Shown piece by piece: positions 52,298-60,735 of a stretch of DNA of 64,000 nt. Positions within the stretch are counted from its first letter, which is position 1. Every line of letters starts with the position of its first letter. A program made the translations under genes and the position numbers. The notes under the pieces are model-generated. The model made no database searches, had not been told where the DNA came from, and saw nothing but the letters and a program-made list of their open reading frames with translations. Source of the DNA: Chloroflexota bacterium (GTDB taxonomy: Bacteria; Chloroflexota; Dehalococcoidia; Lucifugimonadales; SAR202-VII-2); the NCBI GenBank assembly GCA_003228115.1, contig QEVV01000004.1, forward strand, positions 1 through 64,000, given 5' to 3'.

Positions 52298-53050
52298 ATG
52301 TGGAAGTTTGATCTAACGGGCAAGGTAGCAGTCATCACCGGAGCGTCTGGCGGCATAGGCAGCGCGGTGGGCCTGCGTCTCGCAGAAGCCGGAGCGCACA
52401 TAGTTGCCAACTACAACACCCGGGCAGACAGTGCCAAAGAGTTGGTAGACCAAATCAAGAGCGCTGGCGGCGAAGCCATTGCCGTTCAAGCCGACGTATC
52501 CAAGGGGCCCGACGTCAAGGCTATGTTCGAGGAGACAATATCCACCTTCAAAAAGGTGGATATCCTGATCAACAACGCCGGGATCATACGGGACAACCTC
52601 TTGATGCGCATGACCGATGAGCAGTGGGACGAGGTGGTGAACACCAACCTGCGTAGCGCCTTCCTTTGCACCCGCGAAGCCATCAGGCCAATGATACGTA
52701 GCCGCTGGGGACGAATCGTCAACGTATCTTCTGCAATCGCCCTTACCGGGAACGTTGGTCAGTCGAACTATGCAGCATCCAAGGCGGGGCTCTTGGGCTT
52801 CACCGTGGCCATCGCCCGCGAAGTCGCTACCCGGAACATCACCGCCAACACCATCCTGCCTGGTTACGTGCAAACCGAGATCGTGGCGAACCTGAACCAG
52901 GAAGTTAAAGACTTGGTCCTCTCCCACATTCCCCTTGGCTACTTTGCCGTCCCCGACGACATAGCCCCCATGATCGCCTTCCTGTGTACTGAAGAGGCGC
53001 GCTATATCACCGGGCAAGCCATACCGGTAGACGGCGGCATCACCCTCTAA
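52298..53050 (+). CDS. fabG: 3-oxoacyl-ACP reductase
   Basis: The 250-residue SDR has TGASGGIG, NNAGIIRD, NVSSAIALTGNVGQSNYAASKAG (Ser-Tyr-Lys) and ends ITGQAIPVDGGITL, typical of FabG. It reduces 3-oxoacyl-ACP with NADPH. It follows plsX and precedes fabL by 3 bp. Confidence 0.93.
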   Translation: MWKFDLTGKVAVITGASGGIGSAVGLRLAEAGAHIVANYNTRADSAKELVDQIKSAGGEAIAVQADVSKGPDVKAMFEETISTFKKVDILINNAGIIRDNLLMRMTDEQWDEVVNTNLRSAFLCTREAIRPMIRSRWGRIVNVSSAIALTGNVGQSNYAASKAGLLGFTVAIAREVATRNITANTILPGYVQTEIVANLNQEVKDLVLSHIPLGYFAVPDDIAPMIAFLCTEEARYITGQAIPVDGGITL

Positions 53051-53053
53051 GCC

Positions 53054-53812
53054 ATGAGCGACACTACATTCGCTGGTCAAGTGGTCGTTGTAACGGGGGG
53101 AAGCCGGGGAATCGGCCGCACCATTGCCTTGGAGTTCGCCAAGCGAGGTGCTGACATCGCCTTCGGCTATTTACGGAGCCACCGTGTAGCCAGAGAGACG
53201 ACAGCGGAAATAGAGGCGCTCGGTGTCAAATGCTTTGCCGCCCAAGCCAACGTGGGCGACCCCAAAAGCATCACTCGTTTCTTCCAGCAGATTTCTGACT
53301 TGTACGGCCGCGTCGATGTGTTGGTCAACAATGCAGCCTCTGGAATTCAGCGCCCAGCGCTAGAGCTTGAAGCCAAGCACTGGGACTGGACCATGAACAT
53401 CAACGCCCGAGGCCCCTTCCTATGCGCTAAAGAAGCGGCGCCGCTGATGATCGATGGAGGAAGCGTCGTCAGCATCAGCAGCCTGGGCTCTCAACGGGTG
53501 CTGCCCTTTTACCTGTCGGTTGGGGTGTCCAAGGGGGCACTGGAAACGCTGACTCGCTACCTGGCCGTTGAACTTGCGCCGCTTGGCATCCGGGTCAACG
53601 CTGTTTCTGGGGGCTATGTGGAAACCAACGCCCTCGAGCACTTCCCCAACAAGGACGATATGCTCGCCTCAGCGCGGCAAAAGACGCCGGCAGGCCGCAT
53701 GGTTACTCAGCTAGACATCGCCCTGGCCACGATATTTCTCTGCTCGCCTGCAGCAGAAATGGTTAGGGGACAGGTGCTTGCCGTTGACGGCGGGGTCTCG
53801 TTGCTGCCCTAG
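53054..53812 (+). CDS. fabL: Enoyl-ACP reductase III (FabL-like)
   Basis: The 252-residue SDR differs from FabG: it has TGGSRGIG, NNAASGIQRPALELEAKHWDWTMNIN and the active-site pair Tyr153-x6-Lys160 (YLSVGVSK), the enoyl-reductase spacing rather than Tyr-x3-Lys. The pattern matches FabL of Bacillus type. It completes the reduction step of the cluster. Start 3 bp past fabG. Confidence 0.87.
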   Translation: MSDTTFAGQVVVVTGGSRGIGRTIALEFAKRGADIAFGYLRSHRVARETTAEIEALGVKCFAAQANVGDPKSITRFFQQISDLYGRVDVLVNNAASGIQRPALELEAKHWDWTMNINARGPFLCAKEAAPLMIDGGSVVSISSLGSQRVLPFYLSVGVSKGALETLTRYLAVELAPLGIRVNAVSGGYVETNALEHFPNKDDMLASARQKTPAGRMVTQLDIALATIFLCSPAAEMVRGQVLAVDGGVSLLP

Positions 53813-53827
53813 CAAAGTTCGCAGCTC

Positions 53828-54907
53828 CTACTTCACTCTCACTGTGGCCCTCACTGTGGCCCTCACCGCCCCGTCATCCTTACCCACCATGAGTACCTTA
53901 TTGGGCTCAATATGAGCCTTCCGGACATAGGCCAAAGCGGAGGAATGGGTCTCACCAGGCAGCCGGGCGACGGAGGTGACGGTGCCAACCTCGCTTCCCT
54001 CCCAAAACACCCCTGACCCCGCAGCGGGAGAAGCTTTCTCTTCGAAGGCCAGCGTAACCAAAGCCCGCTGCACTTTATCGTATGTATTCAGCCGGGCAAC
54101 GACTTCCTGCCCAACGTAGCAGCCCTTGTTGAAGCTAACCATGTCGATGAGACCCGCTTCAAGGGGGTTATAGGCCTCGGTGTATTCCTGCCCGGTTTCA
54201 CCAATGCCATTGCTCACCCGCAGCATTTCCCAAGCCTCAGTGCCCAGAGGGGTCATACCGTAGCGACGGCCCCGCTGCAGCAACGCCCGCCATACGCCCT
54301 TGGCGCGCTGCCGGGACACCAACAGGTCGTACCCAGGCAAACCCACAGCATCCGTTCGGACCACGACAACGTCCGTACGACCGACGGTAAGTGTCTTGCT
54401 ATGGCCCAGCTCCATACCAGCCACGCTTGTGCCCGATATGTTCCCCAGCAGTCGGGACGCCTTGGGACCCACCACGCCGATTAGTGCCGTCTTGCGGGTG
54501 ACGTCTTCGGCTTCAGCTTCCTCCCGAAAAGTGAACATATCGATCCATTCTGCAACCCGTCGCTGCATGGCCGGGCCGGTCAGAACAAGATATCCGTCTT
54601 CCAAAGCGGTGACCGTGATAACGTCCACAATGCGGCCCTTATTCGTGGTCAGCACGGTGGATGCGCCTTCACCAGTCTCCAGCGGATCAACGTGGTTCGT
54701 GGAAAGCCGTTCCAGCAGGTCGGTAACATCCTTGCCTCGGAACATCAGCCTACCAACACCGGAACGATCGACCAGAGCACCGGTCTTCAGGGCCGTCGCG
54801 TATTCCTCGTTTGGGGAAGTGAACCGGGAGGGCAGCAAACAGCCCTTGCGCTCCTCAAGAACAGCGCCAAGCCTACGGTGGGATTCGGCCAGCGGGGTTC
54901 GCCTCAT
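53828..54907 (-). CDS. YgfZ/GcvT-like folate-binding protein
   Basis: The 359-residue protein has the GcvT-fold and the YgfZ signature KGCYVGQEVVARLNTYDKVQR. YgfZ proteins bind folate and aid Fe-S cluster biogenesis, which fits the IscA-like gene just upstream. Glycine-cleavage T protein is the alternative, but the KGCYxGQE motif favours YgfZ. Its C-terminus is a short tandem repeat (RATVRATVRVK). GGGAGG precedes the ATG, right after a terminator T-tract. Confidence 0.88.
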   Translation of the reverse strand: MRRTPLAESHRRLGAVLEERKGCLLPSRFTSPNEEYATALKTGALVDRSGVGRLMFRGKDVTDLLERLSTNHVDPLETGEGASTVLTTNKGRIVDVITVTALEDGYLVLTGPAMQRRVAEWIDMFTFREEAEAEDVTRKTALIGVVGPKASRLLGNISGTSVAGMELGHSKTLTVGRTDVVVVRTDAVGLPGYDLLVSRQRAKGVWRALLQRGRRYGMTPLGTEAWEMLRVSNGIGETGQEYTEAYNPLEAGLIDMVSFNKGCYVGQEVVARLNTYDKVQRALVTLAFEEKASPAAGSGVFWEGSEVGTVTSVARLPGETHSSALAYVRKAHIEPNKVLMVGKDDGAVRATVRATVRVK

Positions 54908-54919
54908 ACTGCCTCCCTA

Positions 54920-54958
54920 AAAAGAAGCGCCGCCACACTGCAGAGCATGGCGGCGCTG
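54920..54958 (-). terminator. Rho-independent terminator between iscA and ygfZ
   Basis: On the minus strand GCGCCGCCA pairs with TGGCGGCGC around a 12-nt loop, followed by TTCTTTTT. It ends iscA transcription and lies right before the ygfZ ribosome-binding site. Confidence 0.75.
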
Positions 54959-54977
54959 AATTTCCCGAGTTACTAAC

Positions 54978-55346
54978 CTAAACGGAGAACGATGTCCCGC
55001 AGCCACATTGCGTCTTGGCGTTGGGGTTGTTGAACGTGAAGCCCTTGCCATTCAGGCCGCCGGAGTAGTCCAACTCTGTGCCCGCCAAGAACACGTAGCT
55101 CTTCTTGTCCACCATAAGCCGGATGCCGTGCTCCTCAACAACCTTGTCAGCCTCTGTCGCTGCGTCACCGAGCGAAAGCTCATACGTCAGGCCCGAGCAA
55201 CCGCCGCCCTTCACGCCTACTCGCAGAGTAAGAAAGTCATCCTCTGTGAGCTCCACGCCAGAGAACTGTCGGACGTGCTTAGCTGCGTTGGGAGAAATGC
55301 GAATCGTTAGGGGTGTTTGCTGCCGTGGCTTGCGGGTCGTGACCAT
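54978..55346 (-). CDS. Iron-sulfur cluster carrier (IscA/ErpA family)
   Basis: The 122-residue A-type carrier has the three conserved Cys: GVKGGGCSGLTYEL and the C-terminal TQCGCGTSF (CxC). It delivers Fe-S clusters to apoproteins. ErpA, IscA and SufA cannot be told apart here, so no symbol is given. Its neighbour is YgfZ-like. Confidence 0.92.
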   Translation of the reverse strand: MVTTRKPRQQTPLTIRISPNAAKHVRQFSGVELTEDDFLTLRVGVKGGGCSGLTYELSLGDAATEADKVVEEHGIRLMVDKKSYVFLAGTELDYSGGLNGKGFTFNNPNAKTQCGCGTSFSV

Positions 55347-55487
55347 ATGGAAATGCTCCCTTAGGTACTTCTGCTCTATCTCCCATTGTACGTAGCTGCT
55401 CGGAACGTCGTCAAGCCAGCATGACGACGCATCTCACGCGGTCTCCCACCAAGGGCGCAGGAGCCGAATAACGCCAGCAACACCATC

Positions 55488-55590
55488 GGGGGTGCAGGGC
55501 GCAGCCCGCCGGGGCTCCAGGGTGTCCCCGGAAAAGAAACGTCCGAGGGTGGGCGGGGCGGGACAGCGGCATATGCCAAGCCAATCGTCG
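55488..55590 (+). repeat. Interspersed two-hairpin repeat, copy 10
   Basis: Copy 10 has GGTGCAGGGCGCAGCCCGCC, second hairpin CCAGGG-TGT-CCCCGG (imperfect), then GAAACGTCCGAGGGTGGGCG and CATATGCCAAGCCAATCG. It lies between divergent genes in a 329-bp gap that holds no gene. Confidence 0.8.
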
Positions 55591-55675
55591 GTATGCCAGC
55601 GGCACTTCTTGATTCAAATGACGCAATGGGCGACGCCACGACACCTCCCAGCCCAGAAGAGCATCTCAGAAGCTA

Positions 55676-56971
55676 ATGACTGCCATAACAGCTCTCATCC
55701 ATCACACCAAAAAGCGTTGGTTCTTCGCCGTGCCAAGCCTCTTGCTGGCCATCCTTGCTGCCTGCTCGGCTAGCCCTGCTCCCTCCCCAACGACACAACC
55801 AACTGATCCGCCCCCAACCGTAGAGGGCAGCCTGATTCCCAACCCGGTTCCCACTCCAGGTCCTAGCCCCACTCCGCTTCCCCCTGAGATCAACCTTCCC
55901 CTGATCTTGCCAACTCCCACACCAGTAGCGCCCCTGCCCGACCTATCCAAGCACAGCGTCGCGTTGAGCGAGATCATCTTCGACACATTCGACGGAGGGT
56001 CTCTCCCTTTGTCGGAAGCTGAGGACGGCCGGATCTTGGCGCTTCAGGACGCCATTCGCCCCATCTACGACCCAGCATATGGGCCCGCCAGCGCCGGCGA
56101 CTGGCTGGACGATAGCTTCGTCGTGCTTGGATACGTTTCAGAGCGGGGCACTCCCTACGCCTACCCCGTCAACATCCTCAACCTGCACGAAATCGTCAAC
56201 GACACCATCGAAGGGGTGCCCGTCCTGGTCTCGTACTGTCCTCTGTGCGCCAGCGGCATCATCTATGACCGGCGATTGGACGAAATGGAGCTAGTTTTCG
56301 GCAACACAAGCGCCCTCTATGAATCCGATATGGTCATGTTCGATCAGCAGACGGGGTCGTACTGGTTCCAGGTGGGCGGGGAAGCCCTGGTTGGTGAGCT
56401 GACGGGGCAACGCCTCACCCCTCTGCCTTCGGTAATGATGCCCTGGGGCGACTGGAAACGCCTGCACCCAGACACGCTTGTCCTCTCAACCGAGACCAAA
56501 ATTTATCCCGTGGCCTTCTATGAACGAAACCCCTTCGTCGGATACCAGGAGATCGTCAACGAAGGAAGGTTCGCTTTTCCTGTCAGTGACAAGGTCACGG
56601 CGGACAAGCGTCTCCGGCCAGGGGACCGAGTGCTCGCCGTCCGTTCCAGCAGCGAAGAACGAGCCTATCTCTTGGAGGGATCGGGACTGACCGTTATCAA
56701 CGACCGCTTGAACGGAGAGCCGATCGTCGTCCTGATCGACGAAGGACCCGCCGGCGCAGCCTTCAGCGCAGAGGTCTTGGGCCGCGCGCTGATCTTCCAA
56801 GTAGCCGGGGAAACCTACGTCGACAACGAAACGGGATCGACATGGGACATAGCCGGCCGGGCCGTGGACGGACCGCTTCAGGGTCACCAACTTCAGGGGC
56901 TGCCTACCCGCACAACTTTCTGGTTCGCTCTCGTCGCCTCGATGCCGAATATTGAACTATATCAAGGCTAG
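55676..56971 (+). CDS. DUF3179 domain-containing lipoprotein
   Basis: The 431-residue protein has a signal peptide with a lipobox ILAAC, a Pro-rich linker (about 40-85) and a DUF3179 domain with LVSYCPLCASGIIYDR, FGNTSALYESDMVMFDQQTGSYWFQ and LTGQRLTPLP. The Cys-x2-Cys in CPLC may bind a metal or redox centre. It is anchored outside the membrane; its function is unknown. Confidence 0.9.
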   Translation: MTAITALIHHTKKRWFFAVPSLLLAILAACSASPAPSPTTQPTDPPPTVEGSLIPNPVPTPGPSPTPLPPEINLPLILPTPTPVAPLPDLSKHSVALSEIIFDTFDGGSLPLSEAEDGRILALQDAIRPIYDPAYGPASAGDWLDDSFVVLGYVSERGTPYAYPVNILNLHEIVNDTIEGVPVLVSYCPLCASGIIYDRRLDEMELVFGNTSALYESDMVMFDQQTGSYWFQVGGEALVGELTGQRLTPLPSVMMPWGDWKRLHPDTLVLSTETKIYPVAFYERNPFVGYQEIVNEGRFAFPVSDKVTADKRLRPGDRVLAVRSSSEERAYLLEGSGLTVINDRLNGEPIVVLIDEGPAGAAFSAEVLGRALIFQVAGETYVDNETGSTWDIAGRAVDGPLQGHQLQGLPTRTTFWFALVASMPNIELYQG

Positions 56972-57110
56972 TGCCGCTGTCCGGCCTCCCTAGCTAAATT
57001 ATCAGGCGATGATCCCTCACCTGACCCAGTGCTCCTTAACCAAGAAAGCTAGTTCGATGCTCTCTGTCCCGATAAATGGCAGCAGTGGAGAGAACGCCTG
57101 CGATCCGAAT

Positions 57111-57219
57111 GGGGTGCAGGGGCGCAGCCCCGGCGGGGCACAGGGGTGTCCCCTGTATTAAAGCGTAGGAGGGTGGGCTGGGTGGGACAACAACGTACGC
57201 TTAGCCAAACCGTTTGAGC
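57111..57219 (+). repeat. Interspersed two-hairpin repeat, copy 11
   Basis: Copy 11 has GGGGCGCAGCCCC, second hairpin ACAGGGG-TGT-CCCCTGT, then AAGCGTAGGAGGGTGGGCTG and ends at CGTACGCTTAGCCAAACCG. It lies between convergent genes; the rest of 56972-57293 holds no gene. Confidence 0.85.
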
Positions 57220-57293
57220 TACTCCCCTAACGAGTTAGCTGGGCAAGGCACCGACAACCGAGCAGTTAAACTCAGCGCAAAGAAAAGCGCCGT

Positions 57294-58352
57294 CTAAGCG
57301 CCAGGTGCCTGCAGGCCGTAAAGCCGCATCACGTTCCCACGCACCACTTTAGCCCTCGTCTCCTCAGAAAGATGCGCCAATTGCCGCCCAATTACGTCCC
57401 TAGAGTTCGGCCACGTCGAGTTGGGGTGAGGGTAGTCGTTTGACCACATGCAGTTCTCTTCCCCCCAGTACGACAATAGAAAGCCACCGGACGGGTCGTT
57501 GAAAAAGGTTGAGTAGACCTGCCGCCGAACATACTCGCTGGGCAGCATGGAAAGATTGAGATCCAATCGTTCCTGGAACCGCTTGTAGTAGCGGTCCCAC
57601 TGTTCAACAGCGAAGGGCATCCAACCGACTTCATTCTCGACAAACACAATCTTCAGCCGCGGGAACCGGTCCAAAACGCCAGAAAAGATCAGGTCGTAGA
57701 GAGCGTTGGACGCCTCGTAGATCTTCGTGTTGACGCTGTGCCTGATGAGGTCCAAGCCTTTGAGGCTGGCCAGGTTCTTGCTGTACCCAAAGCCCGTCAA
57801 TATGTGAAGACTGATCGCAACATCTGCCTCCTGAGCGGCCGCCCATAGACGGTCATAGTGGTCCGACGTGAAAGGCAAGTCAGCTGGCGGCACCTGCCAC
57901 ACCAAGGCCCCTTTCAAACCACCCTTCGCCGTGCGCTCGACCTCCTTGATGGCCTCATCAATGTCATAGGTTGAGATCATCGACACGCCTACCAGACGGT
58001 CGGGAGCAACCTTGCAATACTCCATGACCCAGTCGTTGTAGACCCGGAAGCATGCCTCCTGCAGCTTGGCATCCTGAATGCCGAACAGGCGCAGGCCAAG
58101 CGTTGGGTAGAGCACCTCGGCAGAGACACCGTCCTCGCCCATTTCCTTGATGCGTTCACTGGGGTCGTTGCCACCGGGATGGGCAGCAAAACCGCTTACT
58201 TCATTTGCTGTGAATTGCGGCGCTTGACCCCGGAACCGGAGCTCCAGCCGCTCCTTCCATAGGTCAGGGTGCTCCATTGTGTGCGAGTCTGCGGAGATCA
58301 AGACCTCCTGCATTGCGGTAGATGTCCTCTCCCCAGCAATTTCCGTGGTCAT
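57294..58352 (-). CDS. Amidohydrolase family protein
   Basis: The 352-residue protein has LISADSHTMEHPDLW (the family's D-x-H at the start in variant form), EMGEDGVSAEVLYPTLGL, SLHILTGFG and a late WSNDYPHPNSTWPNSR with the catalytic Asp. It resembles amidohydrolase-2 members acting on aromatic acids or lactones. GGAGG precedes the ATG. It is downstream of the symporter gene on the same strand, 121 bp away. Confidence 0.88.
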   Translation of the reverse strand: MTTEIAGERTSTAMQEVLISADSHTMEHPDLWKERLELRFRGQAPQFTANEVSGFAAHPGGNDPSERIKEMGEDGVSAEVLYPTLGLRLFGIQDAKLQEACFRVYNDWVMEYCKVAPDRLVGVSMISTYDIDEAIKEVERTAKGGLKGALVWQVPPADLPFTSDHYDRLWAAAQEADVAISLHILTGFGYSKNLASLKGLDLIRHSVNTKIYEASNALYDLIFSGVLDRFPRLKIVFVENEVGWMPFAVEQWDRYYKRFQERLDLNLSMLPSEYVRRQVYSTFFNDPSGGFLLSYWGEENCMWSNDYPHPNSTWPNSRDVIGRQLAHLSEETRAKVVRGNVMRLYGLQAPGA

Positions 58353-58473
58353 TCAATCCCTCCGTAGCGTCGAGTTTCGTAAGGTCGGAGGCAACGCTAG
58401 CATTGGGGCCCTACCCTGTCAATTAACCGTTGAAACGACCGCGCGTCAAGCCCGGCCCAGAGGCCTTCGCTGA

Positions 58474-59982
58474 CTAGGACCGCTCCTCCAACAAATGAAC
58501 CTGCCCCGACAACTGGTCGAAGTCGAAGCCCGCTCCTGCCTTGTTGCGCCCCTCAAACAATACGAAGGCTGCGGCTGCCAGAGACGAGACACCCACCGCA
58601 ATCGAGAAGCTCGCCAGCGTATTTCCCGAAGCTAGGACGTGCCAAAAATCAGTAAGCGAGGTGAACGTCCACCATCCACCAAGATCAGGATTCGGAAAGA
58701 AGAGCGCGCCTGCCCCGATTCCAAGAAGGGAGCTGATCATAGCCGCCGAGCCCTTCAGCCTTCGTGAGTACATGCCCAAGAAAACCGGCACCACCGCCCC
58801 AGCGCAGACCAAATCGGCAATGAAGAAGAGGTAGAGAACACTGTCGAAGAAGTAACCGACGATCATGGCCGGGATAATGAGCACCGCAGTGATGACGCGA
58901 GAGGAGGTCAACAGGCTCCCGCTCCGAATGGAGGGGTTCAGGCGGCGCAAGTCGCTCGCAAAGATGCTGGCAATGCCGTTCAGCAGGGTGTCCATACTAC
59001 TCATGACCAGCACCAACGCCAGCACCAGAAGGATAACGAGCACTACATCCGGCAGGACCTCCGTGGCCACTTTGAATAGAGCAATGGGGTCATAGGGGCC
59101 GGCCACCCCCTGCCCGATCGCCCATAGCCCAAAGAAGCCGCCAGCGATAATCAGGGGGATCACCAGCAGGCCCGCCAGCAGAAACCCCTTACGCAGCTCG
59201 CCATCGCTGCGACAGGCGTAGACCCGCTGCCAGAAGCCCTGATGAAACAGGTTCGCCGCAGTGATGGCGACGATCAGGGTGATCCCAAGCTCAACGCCGG
59301 GAACGTGCGTGGCCGAAAGCAAGGCGGGGTTGACGTCTCGAACGGCGTCGAAGGCAACATTCCATCCACCCAGTTCCACCAACGCCACAACAAGGACGAC
59401 GATGATGAGTGGAAAGATAAGCAGAAATTGAAGGTTGTCCGTGAACATCGAGGCGCGAAGGCCTCCGTACACCGTGTAGGCCAACGTTGCCCCCGCCACG
59501 ACCACCAACGTCAGGAGTAACGGGGTATCTGCGACGAAGCGGACGGCGCGGGCAATTGCTCCCATCTCCGCTGAGAGAAACACGAACATGTAGAAAACAA
59601 TAATGACCAGGACCAGGCCGTACATGGCTCGCCCGAACCGGAACCAAACGAACTCAGTGAGGGAGTGGCCTTGAGGCATCAGCCTTCGCATCCGAGGGCC
59701 CAAGACAATGAAGGCCAGGATTGGCACTGCCTGCCCGACGCCGTACCCAACCACAGCGATGATGCCGCCCCAGGTAGCTGACTCAGCAGGACTGAAGAGG
59801 ATCCAAGCGCCCATGACGGACGCCACCAAGGTCGCCATTGCAGCAAGTCCGCCCGTCGATCTGCCACCAGCGACATACTCCTCGACCGTTATGCGGACCC
59901 GGCGGGCGTAGACGATGCCCAGTGCGGCGAATCCCACCGCCGTCAGAATCGTCACCAGTACAACCACAGTGCCGAAGGACAT
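58474..59982 (-). CDS. Sodium:solute symporter under TPP riboswitch control
   Basis: The 502-residue SSS-family protein has about 13 membrane segments, SPAESATWGGI and GGLRASMFTDNLQF, typical of the Na+/solute (PutP/PanF-like) family. The gene is preceded by a promoter, a complete TPP riboswitch and a terminator overlapping its leader. SSS members under THI elements (ThiV-like) are predicted importers of thiamine precursors, so that role is likely here. GTGAGGAG is the ribosome-binding site. Expression should fall when thiamine pyrophosphate is ample. Confidence 0.92.
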   Translation of the reverse strand: MSFGTVVVLVTILTAVGFAALGIVYARRVRITVEEYVAGGRSTGGLAAMATLVASVMGAWILFSPAESATWGGIIAVVGYGVGQAVPILAFIVLGPRMRRLMPQGHSLTEFVWFRFGRAMYGLVLVIIVFYMFVFLSAEMGAIARAVRFVADTPLLLTLVVVAGATLAYTVYGGLRASMFTDNLQFLLIFPLIIVVLVVALVELGGWNVAFDAVRDVNPALLSATHVPGVELGITLIVAITAANLFHQGFWQRVYACRSDGELRKGFLLAGLLVIPLIIAGGFFGLWAIGQGVAGPYDPIALFKVATEVLPDVVLVILLVLALVLVMSSMDTLLNGIASIFASDLRRLNPSIRSGSLLTSSRVITAVLIIPAMIVGYFFDSVLYLFFIADLVCAGAVVPVFLGMYSRRLKGSAAMISSLLGIGAGALFFPNPDLGGWWTFTSLTDFWHVLASGNTLASFSIAVGVSSLAAAAFVLFEGRNKAGAGFDFDQLSGQVHLLEERS

Positions 59983-59994
59983 GGCGTCTCCTCA

Positions 59995-60040
59995 CAAAAA
60001 GAATCGAGGCCGCCAGCATTGGTAGCTGACGGCCCCGATT
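59995..60040 (-). terminator. Regulated terminator of the TPP riboswitch
   Basis: On the minus strand AATCGGGGCCGTCAGC pairs with GCTGGCGGCCTCGATT (16 bp, with two G-U or similar positions), followed by CTTTTT, then GTGAGGAG and the symporter ATG. It lies just after the aptamer, as an expression platform. Confidence 0.85.
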
Positions 60041-60060
60041 ACATGTCGGCACCGAAACTG

Positions 60061-60152
60061 CTTCCCTCCGCTGGCATTACCCAGATCAGGTTCTCAGGGT
60101 CGGCGACATCCCAAGGTCGCCCTCTCAGCCCGGCTCCACCGAGCTCCCCCCT
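60061..60152 (-). ncRNA. TPP riboswitch (THI element)
   Basis: Read on the minus strand, the aptamer has GGGCTGAGAGG, ACCCTGAGAACCTGATCTGG, GTAATGCCAGCGGAGGGA and the variable stem GGCGACC...GGTCGCC-like between. These are the conserved THI-box blocks. It senses thiamine pyrophosphate and controls the symporter 78 bp downstream. Confidence 0.95.
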
Positions 60153-60179
60153 GCCCATCTCCATCTTCAATTTGGCGAC

Positions 60180-60208
60180 ATTATAGAAACGGCGATGAGG
60201 CAGGTCAA
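60180..60208 (-). promoter_or_regulatory. Sigma-70-type promoter of the TPP-controlled gene
   Basis: On the minus strand TTGACC (60208-60203), 17 bp, then TATAAT (60185-60180). The predicted start lies about 20 bp before the aptamer. Confidence 0.65.
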
Positions 60209-60299
60209 CCAATCATTGCCGGTGTCTGGTAAGTCCCCGGAAGAGCCGTCGGAGACCGGGTGTGCCATTCAGGTTGCAAGGAATAGCCAAAAAGGAGGA

Positions 60300-60405
60300 G
60301 GGTGCAGGGAACCCTAGGTTCCAGCCGGGGTCCTAGGGGTGTCCCCTAGATTCAAAAAACGTTGGAGGGCGGGCTGAGTGGCAGCGCGGCGTTGGACCGC
60401 GCCAA
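60300..60405 (+). repeat. Interspersed two-hairpin repeat, copy 12
   Basis: Copy 12 has a distinct first stem GGAACC-CTA-GGTTCC, second hairpin CTAGGGG-TGT-CCCCTAG, then AAAAACGTTGGAGGGCGGGC and GCGCCAATC. It lies between divergent genes. Confidence 0.8.
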
Positions 60406-60534
60406 TCTTCTGCTCTAAGTCGCCTGTTGCTTCACAGGTTGGCATAGCTCGTGGCACCCGTCACCGTCTTTCCGTCCTTCCGAAAGGATGGAACCCAGCA
60501 AGCGTCTACCTGACAGGGCACAAGCCCCAATCCC

Positions 60535-60640
60535 CGAAAACCGCCGGAGGCCGGGGGTGAAAGGGGGCGTGCCCCCTGCACCAAAAAACATTCGAGGGCG
60601 GAGTGGGTGGGAAAGCGGCGTTAGACTACGCCAATCCTAT
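60535..60640 (+). repeat. Interspersed two-hairpin repeat, copy 13
   Basis: Copy 13 lacks the usual first hairpin but has GCCGGAGGCCGGGGG, second hairpin AAAGGGGGC-GT-GCCCCCT(G), then AAACATTCGAGGGCGGAGTG and GCCAATCC. It groups with copy 5. Confidence 0.75.
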
Positions 60641-60735
60641 GCCCTAATTCGCTTCCGCTTGCTCAAACCGACGTACCAACTTGCCCCTTGCCGGGCCATG
60701 CCGGACAATCAGCTTGGAAAACCCAAGGAGGCCCC

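Noticed and set aside
12369-60640. CRISPR array
   Set aside because: Copies are far apart, irregularly spaced, diverged and separated by whole genes; there are no spacers or cas genes.
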